Origin: Streptomyces olivaceus
Lineage (GTDB): Bacteria; Actinomycetota; Actinomycetes; Streptomycetales; Streptomycetaceae
Direction: 5' to 3'
Length of the DNA stretch: 64,000 bases
NCBI RefSeq assembly: GCF_000721235.1
Contig: NZ_JOFH01000025.1
Span: forward strand, 1 to 64,000
Part shown: positions 9,098 to 17,931 of the stretch, one piece after another
Numbering within the stretch: the first letter of the stretch is position 1
Layout of the letters: every line of letters starts with the position of its first letter
Translations under genes and position numbers: made by a program
The notes under the pieces: generated by a model
Told to the model about the DNA's origin: nothing
What the model saw: the letters and a program-made list of their open reading frames with translations, nothing else
Databases searched by the model: none

Positions 9098-9646
9098 GTG
9101 AGCGGAGTGCGCCCTGGACCGGCGGCGTCCCGCGGTGGCACCGGCTCCCGGAGCGGCACCACTCCCCGCGGCGGTACGGGCTCGCGCGCCGGTACCGGCT
9201 CCCGTCCCGGCGGCGCCCGCGGCACCTCCCGCACACCCGGCGACGAACGGGCCCTGACCAGCGTCGCGGCCGGCGACCGCTTCCGCGGCGAGGAGCCCGA
9301 CCACACCCCGCGCCTGTGGCACGTCACCCTCAGCGTCTCCGGGGCCCGTGCCCCGCTCACCGAGGTCCGCCGCGCCCTGGAACAGCTCGCGCACGACCAC
9401 CCCTTCCTGCTGACCAGCAGGTACGCCGACGACCACGCCGAGATCCGGTACTGGGAGGAGGCCCGCGACCTGCACGACGCGGCCGCCGTCGCCCTGCGCC
9501 TGTGGGGCGAGCACCGGCAGACCGCGGGCCTGCCGCCCTGGGAGATCGTCGGCCTGGAGGTCATCGACCGGGCCACCTACCACCAGCGCATCGCGGCGGG
9601 GTACGGGCCCGCACCGGCGACACCCGTGGGCGTCCACCCGTTCTGA
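9098..9646 (+). CDS. Conserved actinobacterial protein of unknown function, between proB and proA
   Basis: A 182-residue protein starting at GTG 9098, with AAGGAGG seven bases upstream. Residues 1-60 are a low-complexity, basic Gly/Ser/Thr/Arg segment with repeated GGTGSR-type units, probably disordered. The remainder is a compact alpha/beta domain ([60 protein letters not shown]). No catalytic motif or membrane segment is visible. Its conserved position inside the proline genes suggests co-transcription, but that alone does not show a proline role. I do not recognise a named family. Confidence 0.75.
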   Translation: MSGVRPGPAASRGGTGSRSGTTPRGGTGSRAGTGSRPGGARGTSRTPGDERALTSVAAGDRFRGEEPDHTPRLWHVTLSVSGARAPLTEVRRALEQLAHDHPFLLTSRYADDHAEIRYWEEARDLHDAAAVALRLWGEHRQTAGLPPWEIVGLEVIDRATYHQRIAAGYGPAPATPVGVHPF

Positions 9647-10106
9647 CCCCTGTCCCGGCCGTCCCGCGGCTGCCGTCCCGGCCTGTCCCGCGGCTGCCGT
9701 CCCGGCCTGTCCCGCGGCTGCCGTCCCGGCCCGTTCCGCGGCTGCCGTCCCGGCCCGTTCCGCGGCTGCCGTCCCGGCCTGTCTCGCGGCTGCCGTCCCG
9801 GCCCGTTCCGCGGCTTCCGTCCCGGCCAGTTTCACGGCTCCTGTCCCGGCCTGTCCCGCGGCTCCTGTCCCGGCCCGTTTCCGCCCCTCTCTCGGGCTGT
9901 CGCCCGGGCCCCTCCCGGCCCCGGTTCTCGTCCCTCTCCCGGCCCGGCTCTCGCGCCCCTCCCGGCCTGGCTCTCGCCCCTCTCCCGCCCCGGGTCTCGC
10001 CCTTCTCCCGGTCCGGGTCTCGGCCCCCCTCTTGCCCCGGCTCTCGCCCCGTTCCCAGGCCATCTCGGGTGATGGGACGACGGCTGGACGCCCGGTCCCC
10101 GCGCAC
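9647..10106. repeat. 24-bp tandem repeat array and C/T-rich repeat tract upstream of proA
   Basis: Immediately after the stop of the preceding gene, about 9658-9880 holds roughly nine copies of a 24-bp unit (core CTGCCGTCCCGGCCCGTTCC) with scattered single-base changes. From about 9885 to 10060 it grades into a second, more degenerate C/T-rich repeat built on CTCTCGCCCCTCTCCCGG. No gene is supported here; the long open frames on both strands are products of the repeat. Confidence 0.8.
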
Positions 10107-10112
10107 TACCCT
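10107..10112 (+). promoter_or_regulatory. -10 element of proA (leaderless type)
   Basis: TACCCT, exactly six bases before the proA ATG. No Shine-Dalgarno sequence lies between them, so transcription probably starts at or near the start codon. Confidence 0.55.
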
Positions 10113-10118
10113 TCCCCC

Positions 10119-11405
10119 ATGACCACGCTCTCGCCGTACGACTCGATGTCCCCGGTCACCAGGGCCGCCTACCGGGCCAAGTCCGCCGCCGCCGACCTCG
10201 CGCCGCTGCCGCGGGCCGCCAAGGACGACGCGCTGCTCGCCGTCGCGGACGCGCTGGAGGTCCGTACGAGCGAGATCGTCGAGGCCAACGCCCAGGACGT
10301 GGCCAAGGCCCGCGCCGCCGGGACCAGCGAGGCGATCATCGACCGGCTCACGCTCACGCCGGAGCGGGTCCGGGCCATCGCCTCCGACGTGCGCGACGTC
10401 GTCGCCCTGCCCGACCCGGTCGGCCAGGTCGTGCGCGGCAACACCCTCCCCAACGGGATCGACCTGCGCCAGGTGCGGGTCCCGCTCGGCGTCGTCGGCA
10501 TCATCTACGAGGGCCGGCCCAACGTCACGGTCGACGCCGCCGCGCTCTGCCTGAAGTCGGGCAACGCGGTGCTGCTGCGGGGTTCGTCCTCCGCGTACCA
10601 GTCCAACAGCGCCCTCGTGCGGGTCGTCCGCGACGCCGTGGGCGGGGCCGGGCTGCCCGCCGACGCCGTGCAACTGGTGCCCGGCGAGAGCCGCGAGAGC
10701 GTGCGCGAGCTGATGCGGGCCCGCGGCCTGGTGGACGTGCTCATCCCGCGCGGCGGCGCCTCGCTGATCAACACGGTCGTCCAGGAATCCACCGTCCCCG
10801 TCATCGAGACCGGCACCGGCAACTGCCACGTCTACGTCGACGCGCAGGCCGACCTGGACATGGCCGTCGACATCCTGATCAACTCCAAGGCCCAGCGCGT
10901 CAGCGTCTGCAACGCCGCCGAGACCCTCCTGGTCCACCAGGACATCGCCGCCGAGTTCCTCCCCCGCGCGCTGGCCGCCCTCGCCGAGGCCGGCGTCACC
11001 GTGCACGCCGACGAGCGGGTGACGGCATACGCCAAGGACTCCGGCGCGAACGTCGTCGAGGCGACGCCCGAGGACTGGGAGACCGAGTACCTGTCGTACG
11101 ACATCGCGGCCGCCGTTGTCGACTCCCTGGACCGGGCCGTCGAGCACATCCGGCTGTGGACCTCCGGCCACACCGAGGCCATCGTCACCACCTCGCAGCA
11201 GGCCGCCCGGCGCTTCACCCAGTTGGTCGACTCCACCACCGTCGCCGTGAACACCTCCACCCGCTTCACCGACGGCGGTCAGTTCGGCTTCGGCGCCGAG
11301 ATCGGCATCTCCACGCAGAAGCTGCACGCCCGCGGCCCGATGGGGCTGCCGGAGCTGACCAGCACCAAGTACATCGTCACCGGCGACGGGCACGTACGGC
11401 GCTGA
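10119..11405 (+). CDS. proA: Glutamate-5-semialdehyde dehydrogenase (gamma-glutamyl phosphate reductase)
   Basis: Second enzyme of proline synthesis, reducing gamma-glutamyl phosphate with NADPH. The 428-residue protein is full length for ProA. Visible features are [43 protein letters not shown], the [11 protein letters not shown] segment and the catalytic cysteine in [10 protein letters not shown], with [20 protein letters not shown] near the end. ATG 10119 is chosen because the family alignment begins there and a -10 hexamer sits six bases upstream; the longer frame from 10032 runs through repeat sequence. Confidence 0.96.
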   Translation: MTTLSPYDSMSPVTRAAYRAKSAAADLAPLPRAAKDDALLAVADALEVRTSEIVEANAQDVAKARAAGTSEAIIDRLTLTPERVRAIASDVRDVVALPDPVGQVVRGNTLPNGIDLRQVRVPLGVVGIIYEGRPNVTVDAAALCLKSGNAVLLRGSSSAYQSNSALVRVVRDAVGGAGLPADAVQLVPGESRESVRELMRARGLVDVLIPRGGASLINTVVQESTVPVIETGTGNCHVYVDAQADLDMAVDILINSKAQRVSVCNAAETLLVHQDIAAEFLPRALAALAEAGVTVHADERVTAYAKDSGANVVEATPEDWETEYLSYDIAAAVVDSLDRAVEHIRLWTSGHTEAIVTTSQQAARRFTQLVDSTTVAVNTSTRFTDGGQFGFGAEIGISTQKLHARGPMGLPELTSTKYIVTGDGHVRR

Positions 11406-11512
11406 CGGCACGCGGCGGCCGGCGGCAGCCGCACCGGGCGGACGCGCCGGCCGGGGCATCCCACCCACTGGACCAATTTCCCCGCCGTCTGCCCAAAACG
11501 ACCCCCCAGGTC

Positions 11513-11518
11513 TACTCT
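11513..11518 (+). promoter_or_regulatory. -10 element, leaderless type
   Basis: TACTCT, six bases before the GTG start at 11525, with no ribosome-binding site between. Same geometry as proA and the next gene. Confidence 0.5.
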
Positions 11519-11524
11519 GGATCC

Positions 11525-12094
11525 GTGCCGGAGGACGTGGGGGGCACGCCGTTCCCTGACGGCTGGGAGCCCGACGACGACCACGACCGCGGGGTGTCGG
11601 ACGAAGAGTTCGCCTCCGTGGTCTTCGACGAGGCCTTCGTACAGGCGGCCGCGGTGCACGAGCCGACCGCCGTCGAACGCCTTCTGGCCGCCGCGCAGGC
11701 CAGAGCCGAGGCCACCGAGGCGGAAGCGGCCCGCCGAGGCCGCAGCAGAGCCGAGCGATACGACGACGGATACGGCGATTTCGGCCATGATCCCGACCTC
11801 GACGACCCCGACGACGACCGCGACCCGCTCGACCGTCCCTACGGCGCCCCGGCGGCGTACGGCAAGCAGGTCCGCTGGCACCGGCCGGTCGCCTGGATGC
11901 TGGCCCTCGTGATGGGCGTCGGCATGGTCGCGCTGGCCTTCGTGGCCGTCTACCGGGGCGCGTCCTCGGGAGGTGGCCCCCAGCAGGTGCCGCCCCCCGC
12001 CTCCACCGGCCCGGAACAGGGCGGCACCGTGACCCCCTCGGCCTCCGCCGACTACTCCCAGCCGGCCGTCCCGGTGATCCCGCGCAGCCCCTGA
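11525..12094 (+). CDS. SCO2584-type spore-wall biosynthesis membrane protein
   Basis: A 189-residue single-pass membrane protein. Its N-terminus carries SVVFDEAFVQAA followed by AVERLLAA, a motif shared with the next gene; a family named for SCO2583/SCO2584 is known in actinomycetes. A strongly acidic, Asp/Tyr/Gly-rich stretch (about 70-110) precedes a transmembrane helix (about 124-146, VAWMLALVMGVGMVALAFVAVY) and a short Pro/Ser-rich outer tail. From memory, SCO2584 interacts with the spore-wall synthesising complex and with PdtA, whose gene lies 4 kb downstream here. GTG 11525 is favoured by the -10 spacing; GTG 11537 is an alternative. Confidence 0.78.
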   Translation: MPEDVGGTPFPDGWEPDDDHDRGVSDEEFASVVFDEAFVQAAAVHEPTAVERLLAAAQARAEATEAEAARRGRSRAERYDDGYGDFGHDPDLDDPDDDRDPLDRPYGAPAAYGKQVRWHRPVAWMLALVMGVGMVALAFVAVYRGASSGGGPQQVPPPASTGPEQGGTVTPSASADYSQPAVPVIPRSP

Positions 12095-12168
12095 CCTGCC
12101 CGTCCGGCAGGCCACAAGCTGTCCCAACTTGACCTGCACCGGCGCGTTTACGCGACCTTCCGCCGACC

Positions 12169-12174
12169 TACCCT
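12169..12174 (+). promoter_or_regulatory. -10 element, leaderless type
   Basis: TACCCT, six bases before the ATG at 12181, with no Shine-Dalgarno between. Third promoter of this geometry in 2 kb. Confidence 0.55.
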
Positions 12175-12180
12175 GAAGAT

Positions 12181-13251
12181 ATGGCAGGGCTTGGCGAGCC
12201 GCCCGGAGGAACGCCCGAGGGCGGCCCCGGAGGCGGCGAGGACGAATACCGACCCGTCGTCTTCGACGAGTCGTTCGTCCGCGCTGCCCGGCTCCAGGAG
12301 TTCTCCGCCCAGGAACGCATCACCGACCACGCCCCGGCCGTGCGCCGCCGCCCCACGCTGCGCCGGGCCGGCCTGTCCCGGCAGGCGCTGATCCTCGTCG
12401 TGCTGATCGCCGTCGCCTTCGGCACCGCCATCTACATGGGCGTACGGCACCCCTACCAGGACCCGGCCGGGCAGCGGACCGCCGCCCCGGCACGGATGAC
12501 CGTCGTCCCGCTCGCTCCCGGGGACCGGGTGCCGGGAGGCGGGAACGCCGCGTTCCTGTTCGAGCACAGCCCCGCCGCGCAGTTCCGCTCCGCCGCCGAC
12601 GGCATCCCGCTGCCGGGGGCCCGGCGCACGGCGCACTTCTCCGAGGACCAGGTGCTCAACGCGCTGACCACGGCGAAGAACTACATCGTCCGCTCGGGGC
12701 TCGACCCGGAGGTGCTCGGCGGCGGTGCGGTCCGCTCGGTGCGCGTCCTCCTCGACCCCGACCAGCTCTCCCAGTTCGACGAGAGCTTCGAGAGCCCGGC
12801 CGTCGACGGGCGGCACACGCCCACCGGATGGCTGGTCCGCTTCGATCCCGCCGGCGCCGAGCTGGCCGACCCCGAGATACGGGTCGACGGCAGCCTGCGG
12901 GTCGTGGAGAGCGACGCCTCCACCCTGGACGTCACCGCCGACCACACCATGGTGTACGCGCTGCGCCTGGCCGGCGACGCGCGGGCCGAGGTGTCGCTGT
13001 TCACCGTCCGGCGCGAGCTGCACTTCCGCTACGACCGGGACGACCTGCGGCTGCACCAGACCCAGCTCGTGGCCTCGTACGTCCAGGCCGGGCCGCTCTC
13101 CTGCGCCGAGGACTCGGCGAACCACCTCCGCCCCCTGCTCGCCGGCCGCAGCGCCGGTGCCGGCACCCCCGCCGGCACCGACCCGTACACCTCGGACAAC
13201 GCCACGGCCCTGTGCGGCACCCTCGCGTCGCGCGCCCAGCCGAAGGTGTGA
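12181..13251 (+). CDS. SCO2583-type membrane protein
   Basis: A 356-residue protein. The N-terminal EYRPVVFDESFVRAARLQEF motif (about 21-40) resembles that of the preceding gene. A basic segment and one transmembrane helix follow (about 66-86, ALILVVLIAVAFGTAIYMGV). The large extracytoplasmic domain (about 100-356) contains FSEDQVLNALTTAKNYIVRSGLDP and a C-terminal ADEDS/NHLRPLLAGR-like segment with two cysteines (SCAED and ALCGT) that could form a disulphide. It has no enzyme motif I recognise. The conserved pairing with the SCO2584 type suggests a joint role in wall or spore envelope assembly; this is inference. Confidence 0.75.
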   Translation: MAGLGEPPGGTPEGGPGGGEDEYRPVVFDESFVRAARLQEFSAQERITDHAPAVRRRPTLRRAGLSRQALILVVLIAVAFGTAIYMGVRHPYQDPAGQRTAAPARMTVVPLAPGDRVPGGGNAAFLFEHSPAAQFRSAADGIPLPGARRTAHFSEDQVLNALTTAKNYIVRSGLDPEVLGGGAVRSVRVLLDPDQLSQFDESFESPAVDGRHTPTGWLVRFDPAGAELADPEIRVDGSLRVVESDASTLDVTADHTMVYALRLAGDARAEVSLFTVRRELHFRYDRDDLRLHQTQLVASYVQAGPLSCAEDSANHLRPLLAGRSAGAGTPAGTDPYTSDNATALCGTLASRAQPKV

Positions 13252-13306
13252 GGTGCCCCCGAGGCCCGGGGAGTGGGCCGGCCCGGCGGGGAGTGCGTCG
13301 GCCCGG

Positions 13307-14602
13307 TCAGGCGCCGTCGCGCGGCGGACGGCCGCCCGGGCCCCCGGAGCCGCCGTCGCCGCCGGACCCCTCCGGGCCGCCGGACCCCTCCGGGCCGCCG
13401 GACCCCTCCGGGCCGCCGGACCCCTCCGGGCCGCCGGACCCCTCCGGGCCGTCCGACGGCCTCCCGGACGCCTCGCCCCGGTCCTCCGTCGGCCCGTCCC
13501 CGGCTCCATCCCCGGTTCCGTCCCCGGTTCCGCCCGTGTCGCCCTTGGGCGGCCGCGGCTGCGAGGACGTGAAGCTGCCGAAGCCCCGCCGCACGCGGTC
13601 GCCGAGGTCGCCGGCGCCGCCCGCGATGTCGGTCACCAGCTTCATCAGCGGGTCCTTCGAGCTGCGCACGTGCGAGGCGTAGCCCGCCGCCGACTCCCGG
13701 AAGGAGTCCCGCACCGAGGTGTCCTTGTCCTCGTCGCGCCGCGGGTAGTGGCCGTCCATCACCCGCTGGAAGTCCCGGGACTCCGCCCACTTCTTCAGCT
13801 CGGCCGCCCGCACCGTGGTGAACGGGTGCGTGCGCGGCAGCACGTTCAGGATCTTCAGCACCGAGTCGCGCAGGTCGCCGCCCGCCTCGTACTCCTCGGC
13901 CTGCTCCAGGAAGGCGTCCACGTTCATCTCGTGCAGGTGGTTGCCGCCCGCGATCTTCATCAGGCCCCGCATGGAGGCCCGCAGGTCCTGGCCGACCAGC
14001 AGGCCCGCGCGGTCGGCGGACAGCTCCGACTTGCGGAACCACTCGCGCAGCGCGGTCACGATCGCCATGATCGCCACGTTGCCCAGCGGGATCCAGGCGA
14101 CCCGGACGGCGAGGGAGGTCAGGAAGAGCAGGATGGTCCGGTAGACCGAGTGCCCGGACAGCGCGTGGCCGACCTCGTGTCCGACGACCGCCCGCATCTC
14201 CTCCTCGTCGAGCAGCTCGACCAGACCCGTGGTGACGACGATGATCGGCTCGTCCAGGCCGATGCACATCGCGTTCGGCGTCGGGTCCTGGTTGACGTAC
14301 ATCGGCGGGACCTTCTCCAGGTCCAGGATGTAGCAGGCGTCGCGCAGCATCACGTTCAGATGGGCGAACTGCCGGTCCGAGACCCGCACCGAGTCGGACA
14401 GGAACAGCAGCCTCAGGCTCCGCTCGGGCAGCAGCCCGCTCAGCGCCTTGAAGACCGTGTCGAAGCCGCTCAGCTTGCGCAGCGCCACCAGCGCGCTGCG
14501 GTCGGCCGGATGCTCGTACGCCCGTGAGGAGATCCCGGGGAAACGCCTGCGCTGCCTGCTGGGCACGTGCTCGTGCCCGTCGTGCTCGTGGCCGTCGGAC
14601 AT
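13307..14602 (-). CDS. M48-family membrane metallopeptidase (HtpX-like)
   Basis: A 431-residue zinc protease. The HEVGH motif (about 168-172) supplies two histidine ligands, and SELSADRAG (about 214-222) supplies the downstream glutamate. Hydrophobic segments around 178-212 place the active site at the membrane, as in HtpX/Oma1-like M48 enzymes, which degrade misfolded membrane proteins. The N-terminus is His/Asp-rich (HEHDGHEHV). The C-terminal 90 residues are low-complexity Gly/Pro/Glu/Ser, including five tandem GGPEGS units encoded by 18-bp repeats. It is convergent with the SCO2583-type gene, with 55 bases between the stops. The specific substrate is unknown. Confidence 0.85.
   Translation of the reverse strand: MSDGHEHDGHEHVPSRQRRRFPGISSRAYEHPADRSALVALRKLSGFDTVFKALSGLLPERSLRLLFLSDSVRVSDRQFAHLNVMLRDACYILDLEKVPPMYVNQDPTPNAMCIGLDEPIIVVTTGLVELLDEEEMRAVVGHEVGHALSGHSVYRTILLFLTSLAVRVAWIPLGNVAIMAIVTALREWFRKSELSADRAGLLVGQDLRASMRGLMKIAGGNHLHEMNVDAFLEQAEEYEAGGDLRDSVLKILNVLPRTHPFTTVRAAELKKWAESRDFQRVMDGHYPRRDEDKDTSVRDSFRESAAGYASHVRSSKDPLMKLVTDIAGGAGDLGDRVRRGFGSFTSSQPRPPKGDTGGTGDGTGDGAGDGPTEDRGEASGRPSDGPEGSGGPEGSGGPEGSGGPEGSGGPEGSGGDGGSGGPGGRPPRDGA
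13364..13462. repeat. 18-bp tandem repeat inside the M48 protease gene
   Basis: About five copies of CCGGACCCCTCCGGGCCG in tandem, encoding the GGPEGS units of the protease tail. The 18-bp unit keeps the reading frame on the coding strand. Confidence 0.85.
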
Positions 14603-14791
14603 GTCTTCCCCCAGGTGCGTGTGTGGCCTGTACCTGTTCCCGGCCTGCTTGTGTCGGGTTCCCGGCCGGTACGCGCGTCTCGCGTGCGTCCGGTCTTTGC
14701 GAACCCTTGTGCGGTCCTTTGCGCCCCCCGAGCCGGGCCCAGCCTAGGCGGGGATACCGTGGACGGGCAGCACGTCGAAGGAGTCCACGCC

Positions 14792-14953
14792 ATGCAGCAC
14801 GTCCCCCACGCCGACTGGCTCGCCGGGGCCGCCACCGCCGCCGAGCAGCAGGGGCCGGGGAATCTGCTCCGAATCGTCCTGATCGTCATGGTGGTGGGCT
14901 GCGTGCTGACCGCCTGGTTCCTGCTGCGGGGGTACAGGCGGAAGGACGACTGA
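14792..14953 (+). CDS. Small single-pass membrane protein (53 aa)
   Basis: ATG 14792 is preceded by GAAGGAG at a good distance (14777-14783). The peptide has a short polar N-terminus, one transmembrane helix (LLRIVLIVMVVGCVLTAWFLL, about 25-45) and a basic end (GYRRKDD), predicting a cytosolic C-terminus. The gene is divergent from the M48 protease. Together with the next small gene it fills the conserved interval before nadD. No function can be assigned. Confidence 0.75.
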   Translation: MQHVPHADWLAGAATAAEQQGPGNLLRIVLIVMVVGCVLTAWFLLRGYRRKDD

Positions 14954-15084
14954 GGCGGCCCGAAGGTTCCCTCCGGGCCCCGCCGCGCCGCCCCGGCGGC
15001 GGAGTCGGCGTGATCGCCCGCGCGGTGCCCGCATACGATGAGCGGACGTCTTGTCCCGCCCACACCGGATAGGTCCTGCCGAAG

Positions 15085-15252
15085 ATGAGCCTTCCCCTCA
15101 GCGCCGCCCAGTTCGTCACCCTCGCCGCCGAGGGCGGCGAGGAGCACGGTGGCAACCACCAGAGCCTGAGCCCCTACGTCACCGGCATCGGCGCGTTCGT
15201 CGCCCTGATGCTCCTGCTGTGGATCACCACCCGGTTCAACCGCGACCGCTGA
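15085..15252 (+). CDS. Small single-pass membrane protein (55 aa)
   Basis: ATG 15085 to the TGA at 15250-15252 encodes [14 protein letters not shown], then a His/Glu/Gly-rich stretch ([11 protein letters not shown]), a transmembrane helix ([19 protein letters not shown]) and a short basic end (RFNRDR). Codon use is typical of real genes here, with G/C at most third positions. It is the second of two tiny membrane proteins upstream of nadD; the same arrangement exists in S. coelicolor as I recall it. Function unknown. Confidence 0.7.
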   Translation: MSLPLSAAQFVTLAAEGGEEHGGNHQSLSPYVTGIGAFVALMLLLWITTRFNRDR

Positions 15253-15297
15253 GCGTCCGGGGCCGCGGGGGCGGCCGGGACGCCCCGCGCGGGCCGG

Positions 15298-15303
15298 TAG
15301 GGT
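15298..15303 (+). promoter_or_regulatory. Possible -10 element of nadD
   Basis: TAGGGT, eight bases before the ATG at 15312, with no clear ribosome-binding site between. Slightly wider spacing than the other leaderless candidates. Confidence 0.35.
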
Positions 15304-15311
15304 CTGCACGC

Positions 15312-16013
15312 ATGGGAGAGCACACGCCTACCGGCCCGGCGCACAACACGGCGCACGCGCCGGCGCGCGGCACGCAGAACGCGGTGCCCGCCCGCGCCGC
15401 AGGCCAGGGCAACGGCCCGTCGTCGGGCAAGCGCCGGCTCGGCGTCATGGGCGGCACCTTCGACCCGATCCACCACGGGCACCTCGTCGCGGCCAGCGAG
15501 GTCGCCGCGCAGTTCCAGCTCGACGAGGTGGTGTTCGTGCCGACGGGCCAGCCGTGGCAGAAGAGCCACCGCGCGGTCTCCGCCGCCGAGGACCGCTACC
15601 TGATGACGGTCGTCGCCACCGTCGAGAACCCGCAGTTCTCGGTGAGCCGCATCGACATCGACCGCGGCGGACCGACCTACACCGCGGACACCCTGCGCGA
15701 CCTGCGCGCCCTCAACCCGGACGCCGACCTGTTCTTCATCACCGGCGCCGACGCCCTCGCCCAGATCCTCACCTGGCGCGACAGCGAGGAGTTGTTCTCC
15801 CTCGCCCACTTCATCGGCGTCACCCGGCCGGGGCACACCCTCACGGACGCCGGACTCCCCAAGGGCGGCGTCTCGCTGGTCGAGGTTCCCGCCCTCGCCA
15901 TCTCCTCCACGGACTGCCGTGCGAGAGTCGCCAAGGGGGATCCCGTCTGGTACCTGGTGCCGGACGGAGTCGTGCGCTACATCGACAAACGCCAGCTGTA
16001 CCGCGGCGAGTGA
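15312..16013 (+). CDS. nadD: Nicotinate-nucleotide adenylyltransferase
   Basis: Joins nicotinate mononucleotide and ATP to deamido-NAD in NAD synthesis. The 233-residue protein has the nucleotidyltransferase signature [11 protein letters not shown] (about 46-56), the [10 protein letters not shown] loop, [15 protein letters not shown] and the [13 protein letters not shown] segment near the C-terminus. A polar, Ala/Gly/Thr-rich extension of about 40 residues precedes the catalytic domain. ATG 15312 is the most plausible start, though a later one would keep all motifs. pdtA follows 16 bases after the stop, suggesting co-transcription. Confidence 0.94.
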   Translation: MGEHTPTGPAHNTAHAPARGTQNAVPARAAGQGNGPSSGKRRLGVMGGTFDPIHHGHLVAASEVAAQFQLDEVVFVPTGQPWQKSHRAVSAAEDRYLMTVVATVENPQFSVSRIDIDRGGPTYTADTLRDLRALNPDADLFFITGADALAQILTWRDSEELFSLAHFIGVTRPGHTLTDAGLPKGGVSLVEVPALAISSTDCRARVAKGDPVWYLVPDGVVRYIDKRQLYRGE

Positions 16014-16029
16014 GCCGAGAGGGGCACCG

Positions 16030-17931
16030 GTGAACGACGGATACGACGCGGGCTACGGCGGCGACGACCAGTACGAGCTGGTCGGCTACGACGAGTACGG
16101 CCGGCCGGTCTACCGCCAGGCGCAGGGCCAGGGCCACGGCCAGGGCGGGTCCACCGCCGGGCCCGGCGGGCAGCCGGGGTACGACCAGTACGACCAGTAC
16201 GGGCGACAGGATCCGTACGGACAGCAGCAGGGCGGACAGCAGCACGGCGGGCAGTACGGGCAGCAGCAGGGCTACGGCTACGACCCGTACGCCTCGGGCG
16301 GCCACCAGATCCCCCAGCAGCAGCCGTACGACCCCTACGGGCAGCAGGGCGGCTACGACACCGGTCAGCAGCCCCCGGTCCCCGGTGGCTACGACACGGG
16401 CCGCCAGCCGCCCGTGCAGGACTACGACACCGGTCAGCAGGCCCCTGTCCCCGGCGGTTACGACACCGGTCAGCAGCCGCCCGTCACCGACCACGGCGGC
16501 CCGGGCGGGCAGCGGCAGGGCTACGGGTACGACCCGTACGGGCAGGCCGCCACCAGCGGCACGCAGCCCCGCGTGGCCGAGCAGACCGCGCACATCCCGC
16601 AGCAGGCCGGCCCGCGCGACGACCCGGAAGCGGCCGCCCCCGACGAAGCCGGCCGCGAGTACCACACCGAGCAGTTCGCCTTCGTCGAGGAACCGGCCGA
16701 CGACTCCGAGGACGTCATCGACTGGATGGCGTTCACGGAGAACCGCACCGAACGCCGTGAGGAGGCCCGGCGGCGCGCCCGCGCGCGCGTCGTCGCCCTG
16801 GTCGTCACTCTGGCCCTGGTCGCGGTCGGCGGTGTCGGCTACCTCTGGTACGCCGGGAAGCTGCCCGGCGTGTCCTCCTCCGACGCCAAGACGGGCGACA
16901 CGACGACCGCGGGCGCCCAGAAGCGCGACGTGATCGCCGTCCACCTGCACGACACGGACGGCGGCGGCACCTCCACCGCGCTGCTCGTGAACAACACCAC
17001 CACCAAGCAGGGCACCACCGTGCTGGTGCCCAACGCGCTCGCCCTGACCGGCGACGACGGCAGCACCACCACGCTCGCCAAGTCCGTCGACGACCAGGGC
17101 CCCGACGCCACCCGCGGCTCGCTCGACTCCGCCCTGGGCACCGACATCGAGGGCACCTGGCGCCTGGACACGCCGTACCTCCAGATCCTCGTCGACCTGG
17201 TCGGCAACATCGACATCGACACCGACGCCGACGTGCCCGACCCGGAGGCCAAGGACAAGGGCTCCACGCCCCTCGTGCGCAAGGGCGAGGGCCAGACCCT
17301 CAGCGGCAAGATGGCCGTCGCCTACGCCACCTACAGCGCCAAGGGCGAGAACGCGAACGCCCAGCTCCAGCGGTTCGGGCAGGTCCTGCACGGGGTGCTG
17401 CGCAAGCTGTCCTCCGACCCGCAGGCCGCGACGACCACCGTCCAGACCCTCGGGCTGATCCTCGACCCGCCGCTGACCGAGAAGGACCTCGGCTCCTTCC
17501 TCGCCGGGCTCTCCGACCGCGCCAAGGGCGGCGACTTCAAGACCGCGCTGCTGCCCGTCGAGGACGGCGGCTCGCTCAGCGCCGAGGCCAGTGACAGCGT
17601 CGTCAAGGACGTCCTGGGCGGCACCGCCAAGAGTCCCGACAAGGACGCGGCCGTCAGCGTCTCCGTCCGCAACGCCACCGGCGACGAGGACCGCACCGGC
17701 AAGGCCCGCGTCGTCCTCCTCAACGGCGGCTTCACCTTTGTGTCGGGCGGCACCGCCTCCGGCACCGAGGCGGCCTCGGAGGTCGTCTACGCGGAGGACG
17801 CCGACAAGGAGAACGCCGTCCAGGTCGCCAAGACCCTGGGCCTGTCCGCCGACTCCGTCTCCCAGGGCAAGGTCTCCGCGAACGCCAGGGTCTCGGTGGT
17901 GCTCGGCCAGGACTACAAACCGGCGTCCTAG
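16030..17931 (+). CDS. pdtA: LCP/LytR_C-type protein, PdtA-like polydiglycosylphosphate transferase
   Basis: A 633-residue protein with three parts. First, a cytosolic Gly/Gln/Tyr/Pro-rich region (1-215) with four tandem units near GGYDTGQQPPVP. Second, a transmembrane helix (about 253-274). Third, an outer LCP-like domain (about 297-465) and a C-terminal LytR_C domain (about 545-632). PdtA (SCO2578) of S. coelicolor is described as needed for spore-wall teichoic acid and proper sporulation; position and architecture match. Oddly, the LCP core lacks the usual arginines: the SIPRD site reads VLVPNALAL (331-339) and the YVRxR site reads AYATYSAKGE (about 431-440). GTG 16030 follows GAGAGGGG. 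The 3' end lies inside a 25-bp tandem repeat. Confidence 0.78.
   Translation: MNDGYDAGYGGDDQYELVGYDEYGRPVYRQAQGQGHGQGGSTAGPGGQPGYDQYDQYGRQDPYGQQQGGQQHGGQYGQQQGYGYDPYASGGHQIPQQQPYDPYGQQGGYDTGQQPPVPGGYDTGRQPPVQDYDTGQQAPVPGGYDTGQQPPVTDHGGPGGQRQGYGYDPYGQAATSGTQPRVAEQTAHIPQQAGPRDDPEAAAPDEAGREYHTEQFAFVEEPADDSEDVIDWMAFTENRTERREEARRRARARVVALVVTLALVAVGGVGYLWYAGKLPGVSSSDAKTGDTTTAGAQKRDVIAVHLHDTDGGGTSTALLVNNTTTKQGTTVLVPNALALTGDDGSTTTLAKSVDDQGPDATRGSLDSALGTDIEGTWRLDTPYLQILVDLVGNIDIDTDADVPDPEAKDKGSTPLVRKGEGQTLSGKMAVAYATYSAKGENANAQLQRFGQVLHGVLRKLSSDPQAATTTVQTLGLILDPPLTEKDLGSFLAGLSDRAKGGDFKTALLPVEDGGSLSAEASDSVVKDVLGGTAKSPDKDAAVSVSVRNATGDEDRTGKARVVLLNGGFTFVSGGTASGTEAASEVVYAEDADKENAVQVAKTLGLSADSVSQGKVSANARVSVVLGQDYKPAS
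16350..16490 (+). repeat. 36-bp coding repeat in pdtA
   Basis: About four imperfect copies of a 36-bp unit encoding GGYDTGQQPPVP, one of them shortened. The repeat is in frame and extends the disordered cytosolic region. Confidence 0.75.

Noticed and set aside
9647..10060. CRISPR array
   Set aside because: The 24-bp units are directly adjacent with no unique spacers, so it is a tandem repeat and not a CRISPR.
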